A stretch of 40,261 nucleotides of DNA from an uncultured Collinsella sp. (GTDB taxonomy: Bacteria > Actinomycetota > Coriobacteriia > Coriobacteriales > Coriobacteriaceae): positions 1-40,261 of the forward strand of contig CABUTR010000016.1 of the NCBI GenBank assembly GCA_902494555.1, in the 5' to 3' direction. The notes beneath the pieces were generated by a model. The model was given only the letters and a program-made list of their open reading frames with translations, did not search any database and was not told where the DNA came from. Of the stretch, positions 31,207-39,275 are shown piece after piece. The position numbers were made by a program, and so were the translations under genes. How positions within the stretch are numbered: the first letter of the stretch is position 1; every line of letters starts with the position of its first letter.

Positions 31207-33575
31207 TAGCGCTCGCCTCCTTCCATGACGGCTGAAATTTCTTCTTGGGTAAGCCCCAGCTCCTCGGCGGAAAGCTGCGACTGTGCGATCTCCAGGTACG
31301 CCGGGCAGCTGCGCAGCAGCTCCTCGTGCGTGCCGGTGCCCACTACGTGGCCGTCGTCGAGCACGATGATCTGGTCGGCGTGCATGATGGTCGCGATACG
31401 CTGCGCCACGACCACGAGCGCGGCGTCGGTGACGTTTTTGGCGAGCTCCTCGCGCAGGCGCGCGTCGGTCTTGTAGTCGAGGGCGCTAAACGAGTCATCG
31501 AACACCACGACCTCGGGCTTTTTGGCCAACGCGCGGGCGATGGCCAGGCGTTGGCGCTGACCGCCCGAGACATTGGAGCCGCCCTGGCTGATGGGGGAGT
31601 CGTAGCCGCCCTCGCGCTCGGCGATAAAGTCTTCCGCCTGGGCGACGCGTGCTGCCTGGCGCATATCCTCGTCACTCACCATGTCGCCGGCAAACTTGAG
31701 GTTGCTCTCGACGGTACCCGAGAACAGACGACCCTGCTGCGGAATATAACCGATGCGGCGGCGCAGCTCAGAGAGGGTCATGTCGCGCACGTCGATGCCG
31801 TCGAGCGAAATGCTGCCGCCTGTGACGTCGTACAGGCGCGGAATCAACTGTACAAGCGTGGACTTGCCCGAGCCCGTGGAACCAATGATGCCGAGCATCT
31901 GGCCGGCGTGCGTGGTGAAGTTTACGCCGCTAATGACGTCGGCGCGGGCATCGGGATACTGGAAGCTCACGTCACGGAAGGTGAGCTCGCCGCGCGGCGC
32001 GCTGGCAGCGGGCAGTTTGGGCGAGGCGGGGTCGTTGATGCTCGTGGGGCAGGTGATGACCTCTTCCACGCGCTCGGCTGCGACCTCGGCGCGGGGCAGG
32101 ATGACCGAAACCATGGTGAGGATCATAAACGCCATGACGATCTGCATGGTGTAGGAGATAAACGCCATCATGTTGCCGACCTGCATCACGCCGTCGGACA
32201 CGCCCTGCGCGCCAAACCAGACGATAAGCACGGTGATGCAGTTCATGACGAGCATCATGAGCGGCATCATAAAGCTCATGGCGCGGTTGGTGTAGAGCTG
32301 CGTGGTCATCAGGTCGAGTGACGCCTTGTCAAAACGTTCGAGCTCATGCTCCTCGCGGTTGAACGAGCGGATGGGCATAAGGCCGTCGAGCAGCTCACGG
32401 GCGGTAAGGTTCACGCGGTCAACAAAGCTCTGCATCTTTTTGAACTTGGGCATGGTGAGGCCCATGAGCACGCCGACGACAGCCGAAACCGCGATGATGG
32501 CCACAGCGATGGTCCACTCCAGGCCGGTATGGTTGGCCAGGACGCGCATGACGGCGACGATGCCCATGACGGGAGCCATCAGGCACATGCGGATAAACAG
32601 GGTTGCGGCCATCTGAATCTGCTGAATGTCGTTGGTGCAGCGGGTGATGAGCGAGGCCTGGCTAAACTTGCCCACCTCGGCCGGCGAGAAGTGCATAACC
32701 TTGTTGAAGGTCTCGCGGCGCAGGTCGCGGGCGATGGAGCAGGCGGTGCGCGAAGCCACGGCGCCGGTCAGGATGGTGGCGACCAGCGACACCAGACACA
32801 GACCAAACATCGTGGTCGCCATGCGGCCCAGGTAGGCGTTCTGCACGTCGGCGGGGTCGATGCCCTGTGCCTTGTACTCGTCCTGCACGTAGCTCACGGC
32901 GCGCTGGGTGACGATGGAGCCCGACATGGAGCCCATTTTGTCAGCCATATCGTTGGCGCCCTCGACGAGCTTGCCCTGATCGATAAGACCGCCTTCAACG
33001 CCTAGGCGCAGGCTCTTCATGGTGATCTTACCGCCGTCGGCGTCGATCTGCTTTTGCATGCTCTGCGCGGCTGCGGCCTTCTGCTGCATCTCGGCGAGCT
33101 GCTCGGGCGTCATCGCTGCCATCTGCTCGGGGGTGGGCATGCTCTGCGCGGCGCCGCCATCGCTTGCCTCGGTGGATGCGCCGGTCATGTCGCCCATGGA
33201 GTCGGCGTCAATGCCCTGGTTGAAGGCGAGCACGACGGTCTCAGGCAGGCTCATGATGTCGGCAATCTTGTCGCCGTCGCCGCGCTCCTCCTCGGTGCCC
33301 TTGTACGTTCGAATGCCGTTATTGTCCGCCTTACTAAACACGGCCTCCACAGCTTTGGCGTCCTTGGCGCTCATAAAGAGTTCGAGGTCGTCGAGCGATT
33401 CGGCGCGAATGGTGTCGGGCACGGGCGAGGCGATGCCGCCTTGCTGCACGCCCACGTCGACGATGTCGCTCATATAGGTAGGCAGCGCCAGATCGGCGTT
33501 GCAGCTGATTACGATAAGTACGATAGCTGCGAGCAGTGCCAGGACATGCTTTTTAAAGAGCTTGAGAATCCTCAC
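31206..33575 (-). CDS. ABC exporter half-transporter with large extracytoplasmic insertion, first subunit
   Basis: The 789-residue fused permease-ATPase starts with GTG overlapping the marR stop. The first membrane helix (about residues 11-27) is followed by an unusual soluble insertion of roughly 200 residues (about 45-245) containing acidic and Gln/Met/Ala-rich segments (TPEQMAAMTPEQLAEMQQKA). The second helix comes near 253. Standard exporters have only a short loop here. The ATPase has Walker A GSTGSGKST, signature VSGGQRQR, and Walker B VVVFDDSFSALD. The Walker B carries Asp at the position of the catalytic Glu (DDS not DES/DEA), as in the degenerate site of heterodimeric exporters. It partners the next gene. 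Confidence 0.9.
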   Translation of the reverse strand: MRILKLFKKHVLALLAAIVLIVISCNADLALPTYMSDIVDVGVQQGGIASPVPDTIRAESLDDLELFMSAKDAKAVEAVFSKADNNGIRTYKGTEEERGDGDKIADIMSLPETVVLAFNQGIDADSMGDMTGASTEASDGGAAQSMPTPEQMAAMTPEQLAEMQQKAAAAQSMQKQIDADGGKITMKSLRLGVEGGLIDQGKLVEGANDMADKMGSMSGSIVTQRAVSYVQDEYKAQGIDPADVQNAYLGRMATTMFGLCLVSLVATILTGAVASRTACSIARDLRRETFNKVMHFSPAEVGKFSQASLITRCTNDIQQIQMAATLFIRMCLMAPVMGIVAVMRVLANHTGLEWTIAVAIIAVSAVVGVLMGLTMPKFKKMQSFVDRVNLTARELLDGLMPIRSFNREEHELERFDKASLDLMTTQLYTNRAMSFMMPLMMLVMNCITVLIVWFGAQGVSDGVMQVGNMMAFISYTMQIVMAFMILTMVSVILPRAEVAAERVEEVITCPTSINDPASPKLPAASAPRGELTFRDVSFQYPDARADVISGVNFTTHAGQMLGIIGSTGSGKSTLVQLIPRLYDVTGGSISLDGIDVRDMTLSELRRRIGYIPQQGRLFSGTVESNLKFAGDMVSDEDMRQAARVAQAEDFIAEREGGYDSPISQGGSNVSGGQRQRLAIARALAKKPEVVVFDDSFSALDYKTDARLREELAKNVTDAALVVVAQRIATIMHADQIIVLDDGHVVGTGTHEELLRSCPAYLEIAQSQLSAEELGLTQEEISAVMEGGER

Positions 33576-34021
33576 TCGGCATCTCTCCTTTCTTGATTGT
33601 GGTCGATAATTTCGTTGGCACGCCTTAGAAGACGCACCATCTCTTGGGTATCTGTTTCGCCGAGCTGTTCGAGGAAAGCCGCGGTGCGGTCCTCGAATTC
33701 CCGGCGTTTGATTTCGAGATCCTGGAATCCCTTGTCGGTCACCGTGACGTGTACGCGACGACGGTCGGTCTTTGAGTGCTCGCGCTCGACCCAGCCCTTG
33801 GCTTCGAGAGCGCGTAGGATATTGGCGATGCGGGCGCTCGAGACCCAGGCGCGATCGGCGAGTTCGCTCGGCGTGAGCGAACCGCCGGCGAGTATGAGGG
33901 CGCGCATGACGGCCATCTCGCCGCTGAGGGCTTTGTCCGCAAAGCGCGAAATGCGCTGATGCATGCTGCCAAACTCGGTAAGGAGCTGACGCCCAAGTTC
34001 ACGGAAATCGGTATCTTCCAC
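33572..34021 (-). CDS. MarR-family transcriptional regulator
   Basis: The 149-residue winged-helix repressor has a recognition region LTPSELADRAWVSSARIANI (about residues 54-73) and wing EREHSKTDRRRVHVTVTDKG (about 79-98). It starts at GTG 34021, with TAGGAG upstream, and ends four bases into the first exporter gene. It heads the exporter operon and most likely represses it until a toxic ligand binds. A nested dyad (34013-34061) covers its ribosome binding site and start. Confidence 0.88.
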   Translation of the reverse strand: MEDTDFRELGRQLLTEFGSMHQRISRFADKALSGEMAVMRALILAGGSLTPSELADRAWVSSARIANILRALEAKGWVEREHSKTDRRRVHVTVTDKGFQDLEIKRREFEDRTAAFLEQLGETDTQEMVRLLRRANEIIDHNQERRDAE

Positions 34022-34061
34022 CGAAAACTCCTAACAATAGAAACTATTTCCGGTGGAAGAT
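34013..34061. promoter_or_regulatory. Nested inverted repeats over the marR start
   Basis: Outer arms ATCTTCCACCG (34013-34023) and CGGTGGAAGAT (34051-34061) are perfect 11-bp inverted repeats. Inside them AATAG-AAA-CTATT (34036-34048) is a perfect MarR-like dyad. The left outer arm contains the GTG start codon and the next two codons. As DNA it would be an autoregulatory operator. As RNA it would place the start codon in a stem with the ribosome binding site in the loop. Confidence 0.6.
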
Positions 34062-34311
34062 GATACCCCCGCTCAACCATCCCATTCGGTGGATTTCTAG
34101 GCATGTCCCAAAAATCTACTTGGCCGCTAGGCAATATTAAGAGTGCATTAAGACTTAAAATCATTCAATTGTTGAAGCGTTTCAAAGAACTATTATGCAC
34201 GCGGTTAGGCGAGGGGTTGTCACCACCATGACGACTGGGACTCATATAATCGCCACGTGCGATGCTCCAACTTCCCGCAAGGAGACACCTTACATAAAGG
34301 GGGATGGAGTC

Positions 34312-35061
34312 ATGGCATTTGACTTCACGGGCAAGACCGCGATTGTCACGGGCGGCACTCAGGGCATTGGCCTCGAGATCGCCAAGGGCATCGTCGCGGG
34401 CGGCGGACATGTCGCGCTCATCGCAAGGAACGCTGCTAAGGGCGAGGCCGCGGTGGCCGAACTCGGCGAGGGCAACAAGTTCTATCAGCTCGATGTTGCC
34501 GATGCGCCCAAGGCGCGCGAGACCGTCGAGCAGATTTTTACGGACCTGCCGCAAACCAACATCCTGATCAACTGCGCTGGCGTCATCAGCACCAAGAAGT
34601 TCGACGAGATCGACGACACCGAGTGGCGTCGCACCATCGACATCAACCTCAACGGTACCTTTACCATGATGAACGCCGTGTACCCGCACTTTAAGGCGGC
34701 CCATGCCGGCACTATCGTCAACGTAAGCTCTGTTGCTGGCAAGATCGGCGGCGGCCTGCTCGGCACCGCGGCCTACGCGAGCTCCAAGGCCGGTGTCAAT
34801 GGCCTTACCAAGGCGGTCGCCAAGGAGGGCGGCAAGTTTGGCGTCCGCTGCAACGCTGTGTGCCCGTCGCTCACGTTGACCGATATGACCTCGATTCTCT
34901 CTGACGAGAACTCTCAGCGCATCATCAACGGTATTCCTCTGGGCCGCGCCGCCCAGGCCAGCGAGCCTGCACAGATGGTGCTGTTCTTCGCATCCGACCT
35001 CGCCAGCTTCGTGAACGGCGAGATCGGTGACTGCGACGGCGGCATCGTCCTGGACGGGTAA
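34312..35061 (+). CDS. Short-chain dehydrogenase/reductase
   Basis: I start this at ATG 34312 (MAFDFTGKTAIVTGGTQGIG, 249 residues) with AAGGGGGATGGAG upstream; the longer frame from 34195 adds no family sequence. It is a classical SDR: cofactor motif TGGTQGIG near residue 13, NCAG near 83, catalytic Ser in NVSSVAGKIGGG, and YASSK for Tyr and Lys near 155, with a C-terminal FASDLASFVNGE. A sugar-acid permease follows on the same strand 108 bp downstream, which suggests a sugar-acid dehydrogenase, for instance of the KduD type. FabG-like activity cannot be excluded. Confidence 0.83.
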   Translation: MAFDFTGKTAIVTGGTQGIGLEIAKGIVAGGGHVALIARNAAKGEAAVAELGEGNKFYQLDVADAPKARETVEQIFTDLPQTNILINCAGVISTKKFDEIDDTEWRRTIDINLNGTFTMMNAVYPHFKAAHAGTIVNVSSVAGKIGGGLLGTAAYASSKAGVNGLTKAVAKEGGKFGVRCNAVCPSLTLTDMTSILSDENSQRIINGIPLGRAAQASEPAQMVLFFASDLASFVNGEIGDCDGGIVLDG

Positions 35062-35169
35062 TACCCCGCGGTGATCGTTTGGCGGCGACCCTGGCGACTC
35101 GGGGTTGTCGCCTTCTTTCTAACATAGGCGCGTGCGGCTACGATTCGCATGCATCCAAAGGAGATATAT

Positions 35170-36189
35170 ATGAGTGAATCGACTGCGGTGGAGGCGCCGG
35201 CGGCAAAGGAGCCGTTCTTTAAGATGTCCTCCATTCCGGGTGCCAATATTTTGGTGCCGCTTTTGCTGGGCTGCCTGCTCAACACGCTATTCCCCGACCT
35301 ATTCAAAACGCTCGGCAGCTTTACGCTCGGCATGACCCAGCAGGGCGCAGGCCCGCTTGTTGGCGCTTTTTTGCTCATCGTCGGTACGACGATTTCGTTT
35401 AAGAGCGCTCCCGCCGCTGCTGCCCGCGGCGCCATCATCATTGCCGTCAAGCAAATCGTGGTCGTTGCCGTGTCGCTGCTCATCCTTTATGTGTTCAACG
35501 ACAACCTGTTTGGCATCTCGGCCATGGTGATGCTGGCCGCTTGCACGGGTGCCAACAACGCTATGTACGCTGGACTGATGGGCACCATGGGTAACGAGGC
35601 CGAGCGTGGCGCCGTCGCCATCACTACGCTGGTTGTCGGCCCTCCGGTCACGATGATCGTGCTCGGCGCTGCCGGTCAGGCTCCGATCGGTTGGTCGCTC
35701 GTGGGCGCCATCCTGCCGATCGTCGTTGGCATTATCCTGGGCAACCTCTTCCCCAGCTTTAAAAAGATGATGGCTCCGGCACTTTCCGCCATCATCGTGC
35801 TCGTCTTCTTTGCCATGGGTTCGACCATGACCTTTGGCCAGCTCATTAATGGCGGTCTTCCCGGTATTCTGCTCGGCGTGATCTGCTCGGTGGTCTTTGC
35901 AATTCCCGTCATCGCGGTCGATAAGCTCACGGGCGGTACGGGTGTCGCAGGTGCGGCCATTTCGAGCTGCGCCGGAGCCAATGTGGCCACGCCTGCTGCC
36001 ATGGCAAGCGTCAACGAGGCCTTGTACGGCGGTGCGGTGCTCGCGACGGCTACGGCACAGGTTGCTGCCTGCGCAATCGTGACGGCTATTTTGACCCCGC
36101 TGGTCACCAGCTGGTGCTACAAGCATTTTGAGGGCCAGGGCAACGGCGATAGCAAGGCAACGACCGACAAGGCCGCCGCAGCCGCCTAA
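35170..36189 (+). CDS. 2-keto-3-deoxygluconate permease family transporter
   Basis: I start this at ATG 35170 (MSESTAVEAPAAKEPFF, 339 residues) because AAAGGAGA lies seven bases upstream. The protein has about ten membrane segments and matches the KdgT family. Blocks include IPGANILVPLLLGCLLNTLF near residue 23, LACTGANNAMYAGLMGTMGN near 125, and SSCAGANVATPAAMASVNEA near 265. KdgT imports 2-keto-3-deoxygluconate from pectin or hexuronate breakdown by proton symport. The linked dehydrogenase supports a sugar-acid role. The last 15 residues are a soluble Ala-rich tail. A strong hairpin follows the stop. Confidence 0.85.
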   Translation: MSESTAVEAPAAKEPFFKMSSIPGANILVPLLLGCLLNTLFPDLFKTLGSFTLGMTQQGAGPLVGAFLLIVGTTISFKSAPAAAARGAIIIAVKQIVVVAVSLLILYVFNDNLFGISAMVMLAACTGANNAMYAGLMGTMGNEAERGAVAITTLVVGPPVTMIVLGAAGQAPIGWSLVGAILPIVVGIILGNLFPSFKKMMAPALSAIIVLVFFAMGSTMTFGQLINGGLPGILLGVICSVVFAIPVIAVDKLTGGTGVAGAAISSCAGANVATPAAMASVNEALYGGAVLATATAQVAACAIVTAILTPLVTSWCYKHFEGQGNGDSKATTDKAAAAA

Positions 36190-36229
36190 TGCCAAGCGGC
36201 AATCAAAGCTAAAAACTAGCTACGTCACA

Positions 36230-36259
36230 GGGCGGCCACGGGGGATCCCGTGGCCGCCC
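36230..36259 (+). terminator. Hairpin terminator after the KdgT-type permease
   Basis: GGGCGGCCACGGG pairs perfectly with CCCGTGGCCGCCC around GGAT, 40 bp after the stop. The T-run is weak (GCAGTTTCTG), yet the position fits a terminator. Confidence 0.7.
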
Positions 36260-36655
36260 TGCAGTTTCTGTAGGGTCTCTGGGACACTTTACCCTGCTAA
36301 AGCTGGCATAACAGCTAGAGCGAACGTCGTACAAAGGCAAGGAAAAATAACATACAAATCGGTGAACGGTAGTTGTTCGCGCTCGCATTTCCTGCGGGTT
36401 TGTAAAAAACGCCTTTATGATATAAAAAAAGAAACATATAACAGCCCAGATGGAGAGGGTCGCTATGTTATCCTTCTCAAACGGGTGAAATCTTGGGTTT
36501 TGGGTTGTAGTTCCAAGGTGGACAAACGTTTTTCCTGCACCAACGTGTGGTGAAGAACGGAAGAAGCCGGTAGTGCAAGCCGATAATTCAAGAATTCAAT
36601 AAGCAGCGGTGTGAGAGAGCGCCGCATTACACGTAACTAGGAGCGTGGTTACACA
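36260..36655 (+). promoter_or_regulatory. Long upstream region of pyruvate formate-lyase
   Basis: This gap of about 400 bp contains no gene. An AT-rich patch at 36395-36440 (TTTGTAAAAAACGCC then TATGATATAAAAAAAG) is the best promoter candidate, which would leave an untranslated leader of about 210 nt. I looked for an FNR or Rex palindrome and found none. The ribosome binding site AGGAG lies about 14 bases before the ATG, further than usual. Confidence 0.4.
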
Positions 36656-38707
36656 ATGCAGGAGGCATGGGAAGGCTTCAAGGAAGGTATCTGGACGGGA
36701 GAGGTTGACGTCCGAGACTTCATCCAGAAGAACTACACCCCCTACGAGGGCGACGAGTCGTTCCTCGTAGGTCCGACCGAGCGTACCAAGGAGCTGTGGG
36801 GCGAGGTTCTCGACCTGCTGCTCAAGGAGCGCGAGCAGGGCGGTGTCCTCGATATGGACACCAAGACCGTCACGGGTATCGTGAGCCACCCCGCTGGCTA
36901 CATCGATAATGCCCATCGCGACAAGGAGACCATTGTTGGCCTCCAGACCGACAAGCCGCTCAAGCGCGCGCTGCACGTCAACGGTGGTATCCGCATCGCT
37001 TGCCAGGCTGCCAGCCAGCACGGCTACAAGGTCGACGAGAACGTTGTCGAGCGCTACACCTTCGAGCGCAAGACCCACAACGCCGGCGTCTTCGATGTCT
37101 ACACCCCCGAGATGCGCGCCTGCCGTTCGGCTCACATCATCACCGGTCTGCCCGATGGCTATGGCCGCGGCCGCATCATCGGCGACTACCGTCGTGTCGC
37201 CCTGTACGGCGTCGACTACCTGATCAAGGACAAGGAGGCCCAGAAGGCTTCCACTCCGACGGTCATGACCGCCGACAACATCCGTGATCGCGAGGAGCTG
37301 CAGGAGCAGATCCGCGCCCTCGGCGAGCTCAAGATGATGGCCGAGACCTATGGTTTCGATATTTCCAACCCTGCTACCAACACGCAGGAGGCCATCCAGT
37401 GGATGTACTTCGCCTACCTTGCTGCCGTCAAGGAGCAGAACGGCGCCGCTATGTCCATCGGCCGTACCTCTACGTTCATCGACATCTACGCTGAGCGCGA
37501 CCTTGCCAACGGCACCTTCACCGAGGAGCAGATCCAGGAGTTCGTGGATCACTTCATCATGAAGCTCCGCATGGTCAAGTTTGCCCGTACCCCCGAGTAC
37601 CAGGCCCTGTTCACCGGCGACCCGCAGTGGGTCACCGAGTCCATCGGCGGCATGGGTGTCGACGGCCGTACGCTCGTTACCAAGATGAGCTACCGCTATC
37701 TGCACACGCTCGAGAACATGGGTACCAGCCCCGAGCCCAACATGACCGTTCTGTGGTCGACCCGTCTGCCCGAGAACTTCAAGAAGTTCTGCGCCAAGAC
37801 TTCTGTCGCCAGCTCCTCGATCCAGTACGAGAACGACGACCTCATGCGCGTTTACCACGGCGACGACTACGGCATCGCCTGCTGCGTGTCCTCCATGCGC
37901 ATCGGCAAGGAGATGCAGTTCTTCGGCGCCCGCGCCAACCTGGCCAAGTGCCTGCTGTACGCACTCAACGGCGGTGTTGACGAGGTCTCCAAGAAGCAGG
38001 TCGGCCCCAAGTATCGCGCCGTCGAGGGCGATACGCTCGATTACGACGACGTTGTGGCCAAGTACAACGACATGATGAAGTGGCTCGCTGGCGTGTACGT
38101 CAACTCGCTGAACATCATCCACTACATGCACGATAAGTACTGCTACGAGCGCATTCAGATGGCTCTGCACGACAAGCACGTGCACCGCTGGTTCGCTACG
38201 GGCATCGCTGGCCTTTCCGTCGTGGCTGACTCCCTGTCCGCCATCAAGTACGCCAAGGTCCACCCCGTCCGTGACGAGAACGGCATCATCGTCGACTTCG
38301 AGACCGAGGGCGAGTTCCCCAAGTACGGTAACGACGACGACCGCGTCGACCAGATCGCTCACGACGTTGTGCACCAGTTCATGGAGTACATCCGCATGAA
38401 CGACACCTATCGCAACTCCGTGCCCACGACCTCGGTTCTGACCATTACCTCCAACGTCGTATACGGTAAGAAGACCGGCTCCACGCCCGACGGCCGCAAG
38501 GCTGGCCAGCCGTTCGCCCCGGGTGCTAACCCCATGCACAAGCGCGATAGCCACGGCGCCATCGCTTCGCTGTCTTCGGTTTCCAAGCTCCCGTTCCGCG
38601 ATGCTCAGGACGGCATCTCCAACACCTTCTCCATCATCCCGAGTGCGCTCGGCAAGGAGGATCAGGTGTTCTTTGGCGATATCGACCTTGATCAGCTGGG
38701 CGAGTAA
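36656..38707 (+). CDS. pflB: Pyruvate formate-lyase catalytic chain lacking the glycyl-radical domain
   Basis: This enzyme converts pyruvate and CoA to acetyl-CoA and formate by radical chemistry in anaerobic fermentation. The 683-residue chain matches PflB from its N-terminus (MQEAWEGFKEGIWTGEVDVR) through the active-site Cys pair C409-C410 (GIACCVSSMRIG; C418-C419 in E. coli) to TPDGRKAGQPFAPGANPMH and SNTFSIIPSALGKEDQV. It then stops at DIDLDQLGE. E. coli PflB (760 residues) continues for about 75 more residues, including the radical Gly (RVSGYAV). Here that part is the separate gene at 38793. The two lengths sum to 766. The chain should be inactive alone and need the downstream protein plus a PFL-activating enzyme. 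No pflA gene is in the window. Confidence 0.92.
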   Translation: MQEAWEGFKEGIWTGEVDVRDFIQKNYTPYEGDESFLVGPTERTKELWGEVLDLLLKEREQGGVLDMDTKTVTGIVSHPAGYIDNAHRDKETIVGLQTDKPLKRALHVNGGIRIACQAASQHGYKVDENVVERYTFERKTHNAGVFDVYTPEMRACRSAHIITGLPDGYGRGRIIGDYRRVALYGVDYLIKDKEAQKASTPTVMTADNIRDREELQEQIRALGELKMMAETYGFDISNPATNTQEAIQWMYFAYLAAVKEQNGAAMSIGRTSTFIDIYAERDLANGTFTEEQIQEFVDHFIMKLRMVKFARTPEYQALFTGDPQWVTESIGGMGVDGRTLVTKMSYRYLHTLENMGTSPEPNMTVLWSTRLPENFKKFCAKTSVASSSIQYENDDLMRVYHGDDYGIACCVSSMRIGKEMQFFGARANLAKCLLYALNGGVDEVSKKQVGPKYRAVEGDTLDYDDVVAKYNDMMKWLAGVYVNSLNIIHYMHDKYCYERIQMALHDKHVHRWFATGIAGLSVVADSLSAIKYAKVHPVRDENGIIVDFETEGEFPKYGNDDDRVDQIAHDVVHQFMEYIRMNDTYRNSVPTTSVLTITSNVVYGKKTGSTPDGRKAGQPFAPGANPMHKRDSHGAIASLSSVSKLPFRDAQDGISNTFSIIPSALGKEDQVFFGDIDLDQLGE

Positions 38708-38708
38708 C

Positions 38709-38769
38709 TATTGTTAGTGCTATACTAACAATAACGATTACTGATTAGTGCGCCGGTTTCGGCCGGCGC
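38709..38769 (+). other. Two hairpins between the two halves of pyruvate formate-lyase
   Basis: TATTGTTAGT/ACTAACAATA (38709-38733, perfect 10-bp stem, five-base loop) begins one base after the stop. GCGCCGG/CCGGCGC (38750-38769) follows. The ribosome binding site of the next gene comes right after. No T-run follows, so read-through is likely. They may mark an RNA-processing point or let the two proteins be made at different levels. Confidence 0.6.
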
Positions 38770-38792
38770 CTATTAATCGAAGGAGACACATT

Positions 38793-39044
38793 ATGAAGGT
38801 TTCTGAAGTTTCCGAGACCCAGGCCGATAACCTGGTCCACATGCTCGACGCTTACGCCGAGAAGGGTGGCCACCACCTGAACATCAACGTCTTCAACCGT
38901 GAGACGCTGCTCGACGCTCAGGCTCACCCCGAGAAGTACCCGCAGCTGACCATCCGCGTTTCCGGCTATGCCGTGAACTTCCACACGCTCACCAAGGAGC
39001 AGCAGGACGAGGTCATTGCGCGTACCTTCCACAACAAGTTCTAA
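38793..39044 (+). CDS. grcA: Free-standing glycyl-radical domain of pyruvate formate-lyase (GrcA-like)
   Basis: The 83-residue protein starts at ATG 38793, with AAGGAG upstream. It matches the C-terminal domain of PflB: GGHHLNINVFNRETLLDAQA, HPEKYPQLTIRVSGYAVNFH with the radical Gly at residue 58, and LTKEQQDEVIARTF. It begins exactly where the upstream chain ends. In E. coli the 127-residue GrcA (YfiD) is a spare part that replaces an oxygen-damaged PflB domain. Here no full-length PflB accompanies it, so the domain is probably an obligate subunit carrying the radical. It should be activated by a radical-SAM PFL-activase encoded elsewhere. Confidence 0.9.
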   Translation: MKVSEVSETQADNLVHMLDAYAEKGGHHLNINVFNRETLLDAQAHPEKYPQLTIRVSGYAVNFHTLTKEQQDEVIARTFHNKF

Positions 39045-39062
39045 AGGGACTCAACTCCCACC

Positions 39063-39166
39063 GGAGACCCGGTAAGGCCTACGCACTTTGCCTCTCAAAC
39101 GTCCTCGCCGCTTCGCGGCTGCGGAATGTTTGCGAGACAAAGTGCTCCCGGCCTTGCCGGGTCTCC
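39063..39166 (+). repeat. Structured 3' element, family B, copy 2 (likely terminator of the PFL operon)
   Basis: Outer arms GGAGACCCGGTAAGGCC (39063-39079) and GGCCTTGCCGGGTCTCC (39150-39166) pair with one G-T. Inside, GCACTTTG pairs with CAAAGTGC, then CTCAAAC pairs with GTTTGCGAG. CGTCCTCG and CTGCGGAA flank a CCGC-TTCG-CGG apical hairpin. The CGTCCTCG/CTGCGGAA pair is the same as in 7906-8030, while the helices around it differ. Confidence 0.7.
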
Positions 39167-39220
39167 TGCGTTGTCGTCCTTTAGGGAACCACGCTAAATT
39201 AAATTGGTGTCCTCGGACAT

Positions 39221-39263
39221 GCAAAGAGGCTCGCTGCGCACTTCGTGCGGCGAGCCTCTTTGC
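39221..39263. repeat. Perfect hairpin shared with the family B element at 7947-7989
   Basis: GCAAAGAGGCTCGCTGCGCA pairs completely with its complement around CTTCG. Compared with 7947-7989 two positions change on each arm and stay paired, and CCTCGG(A/G)CAT before it is also shared. It lies just past the transposase stop and may be the insertion target of that element or its terminator. Confidence 0.7.
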
Positions 39264-39275
39264 GTCCTGACGCTC

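Noticed and set aside
38709..38733. TTGTTAG...CTAACAA between the two PFL genes as a Rex-type redox operator
   Set aside because: Half-site spacing is wrong for Rex, and the site lies inside the operon right after a stop, which fits an RNA hairpin better.
38708..38792. Split of pyruvate formate-lyase as a simple frameshift or sequencing error
   Set aside because: The gap is 85 bp with its own hairpins and ribosome binding site, and the small gene starts in the natural linker; one indel cannot explain it.
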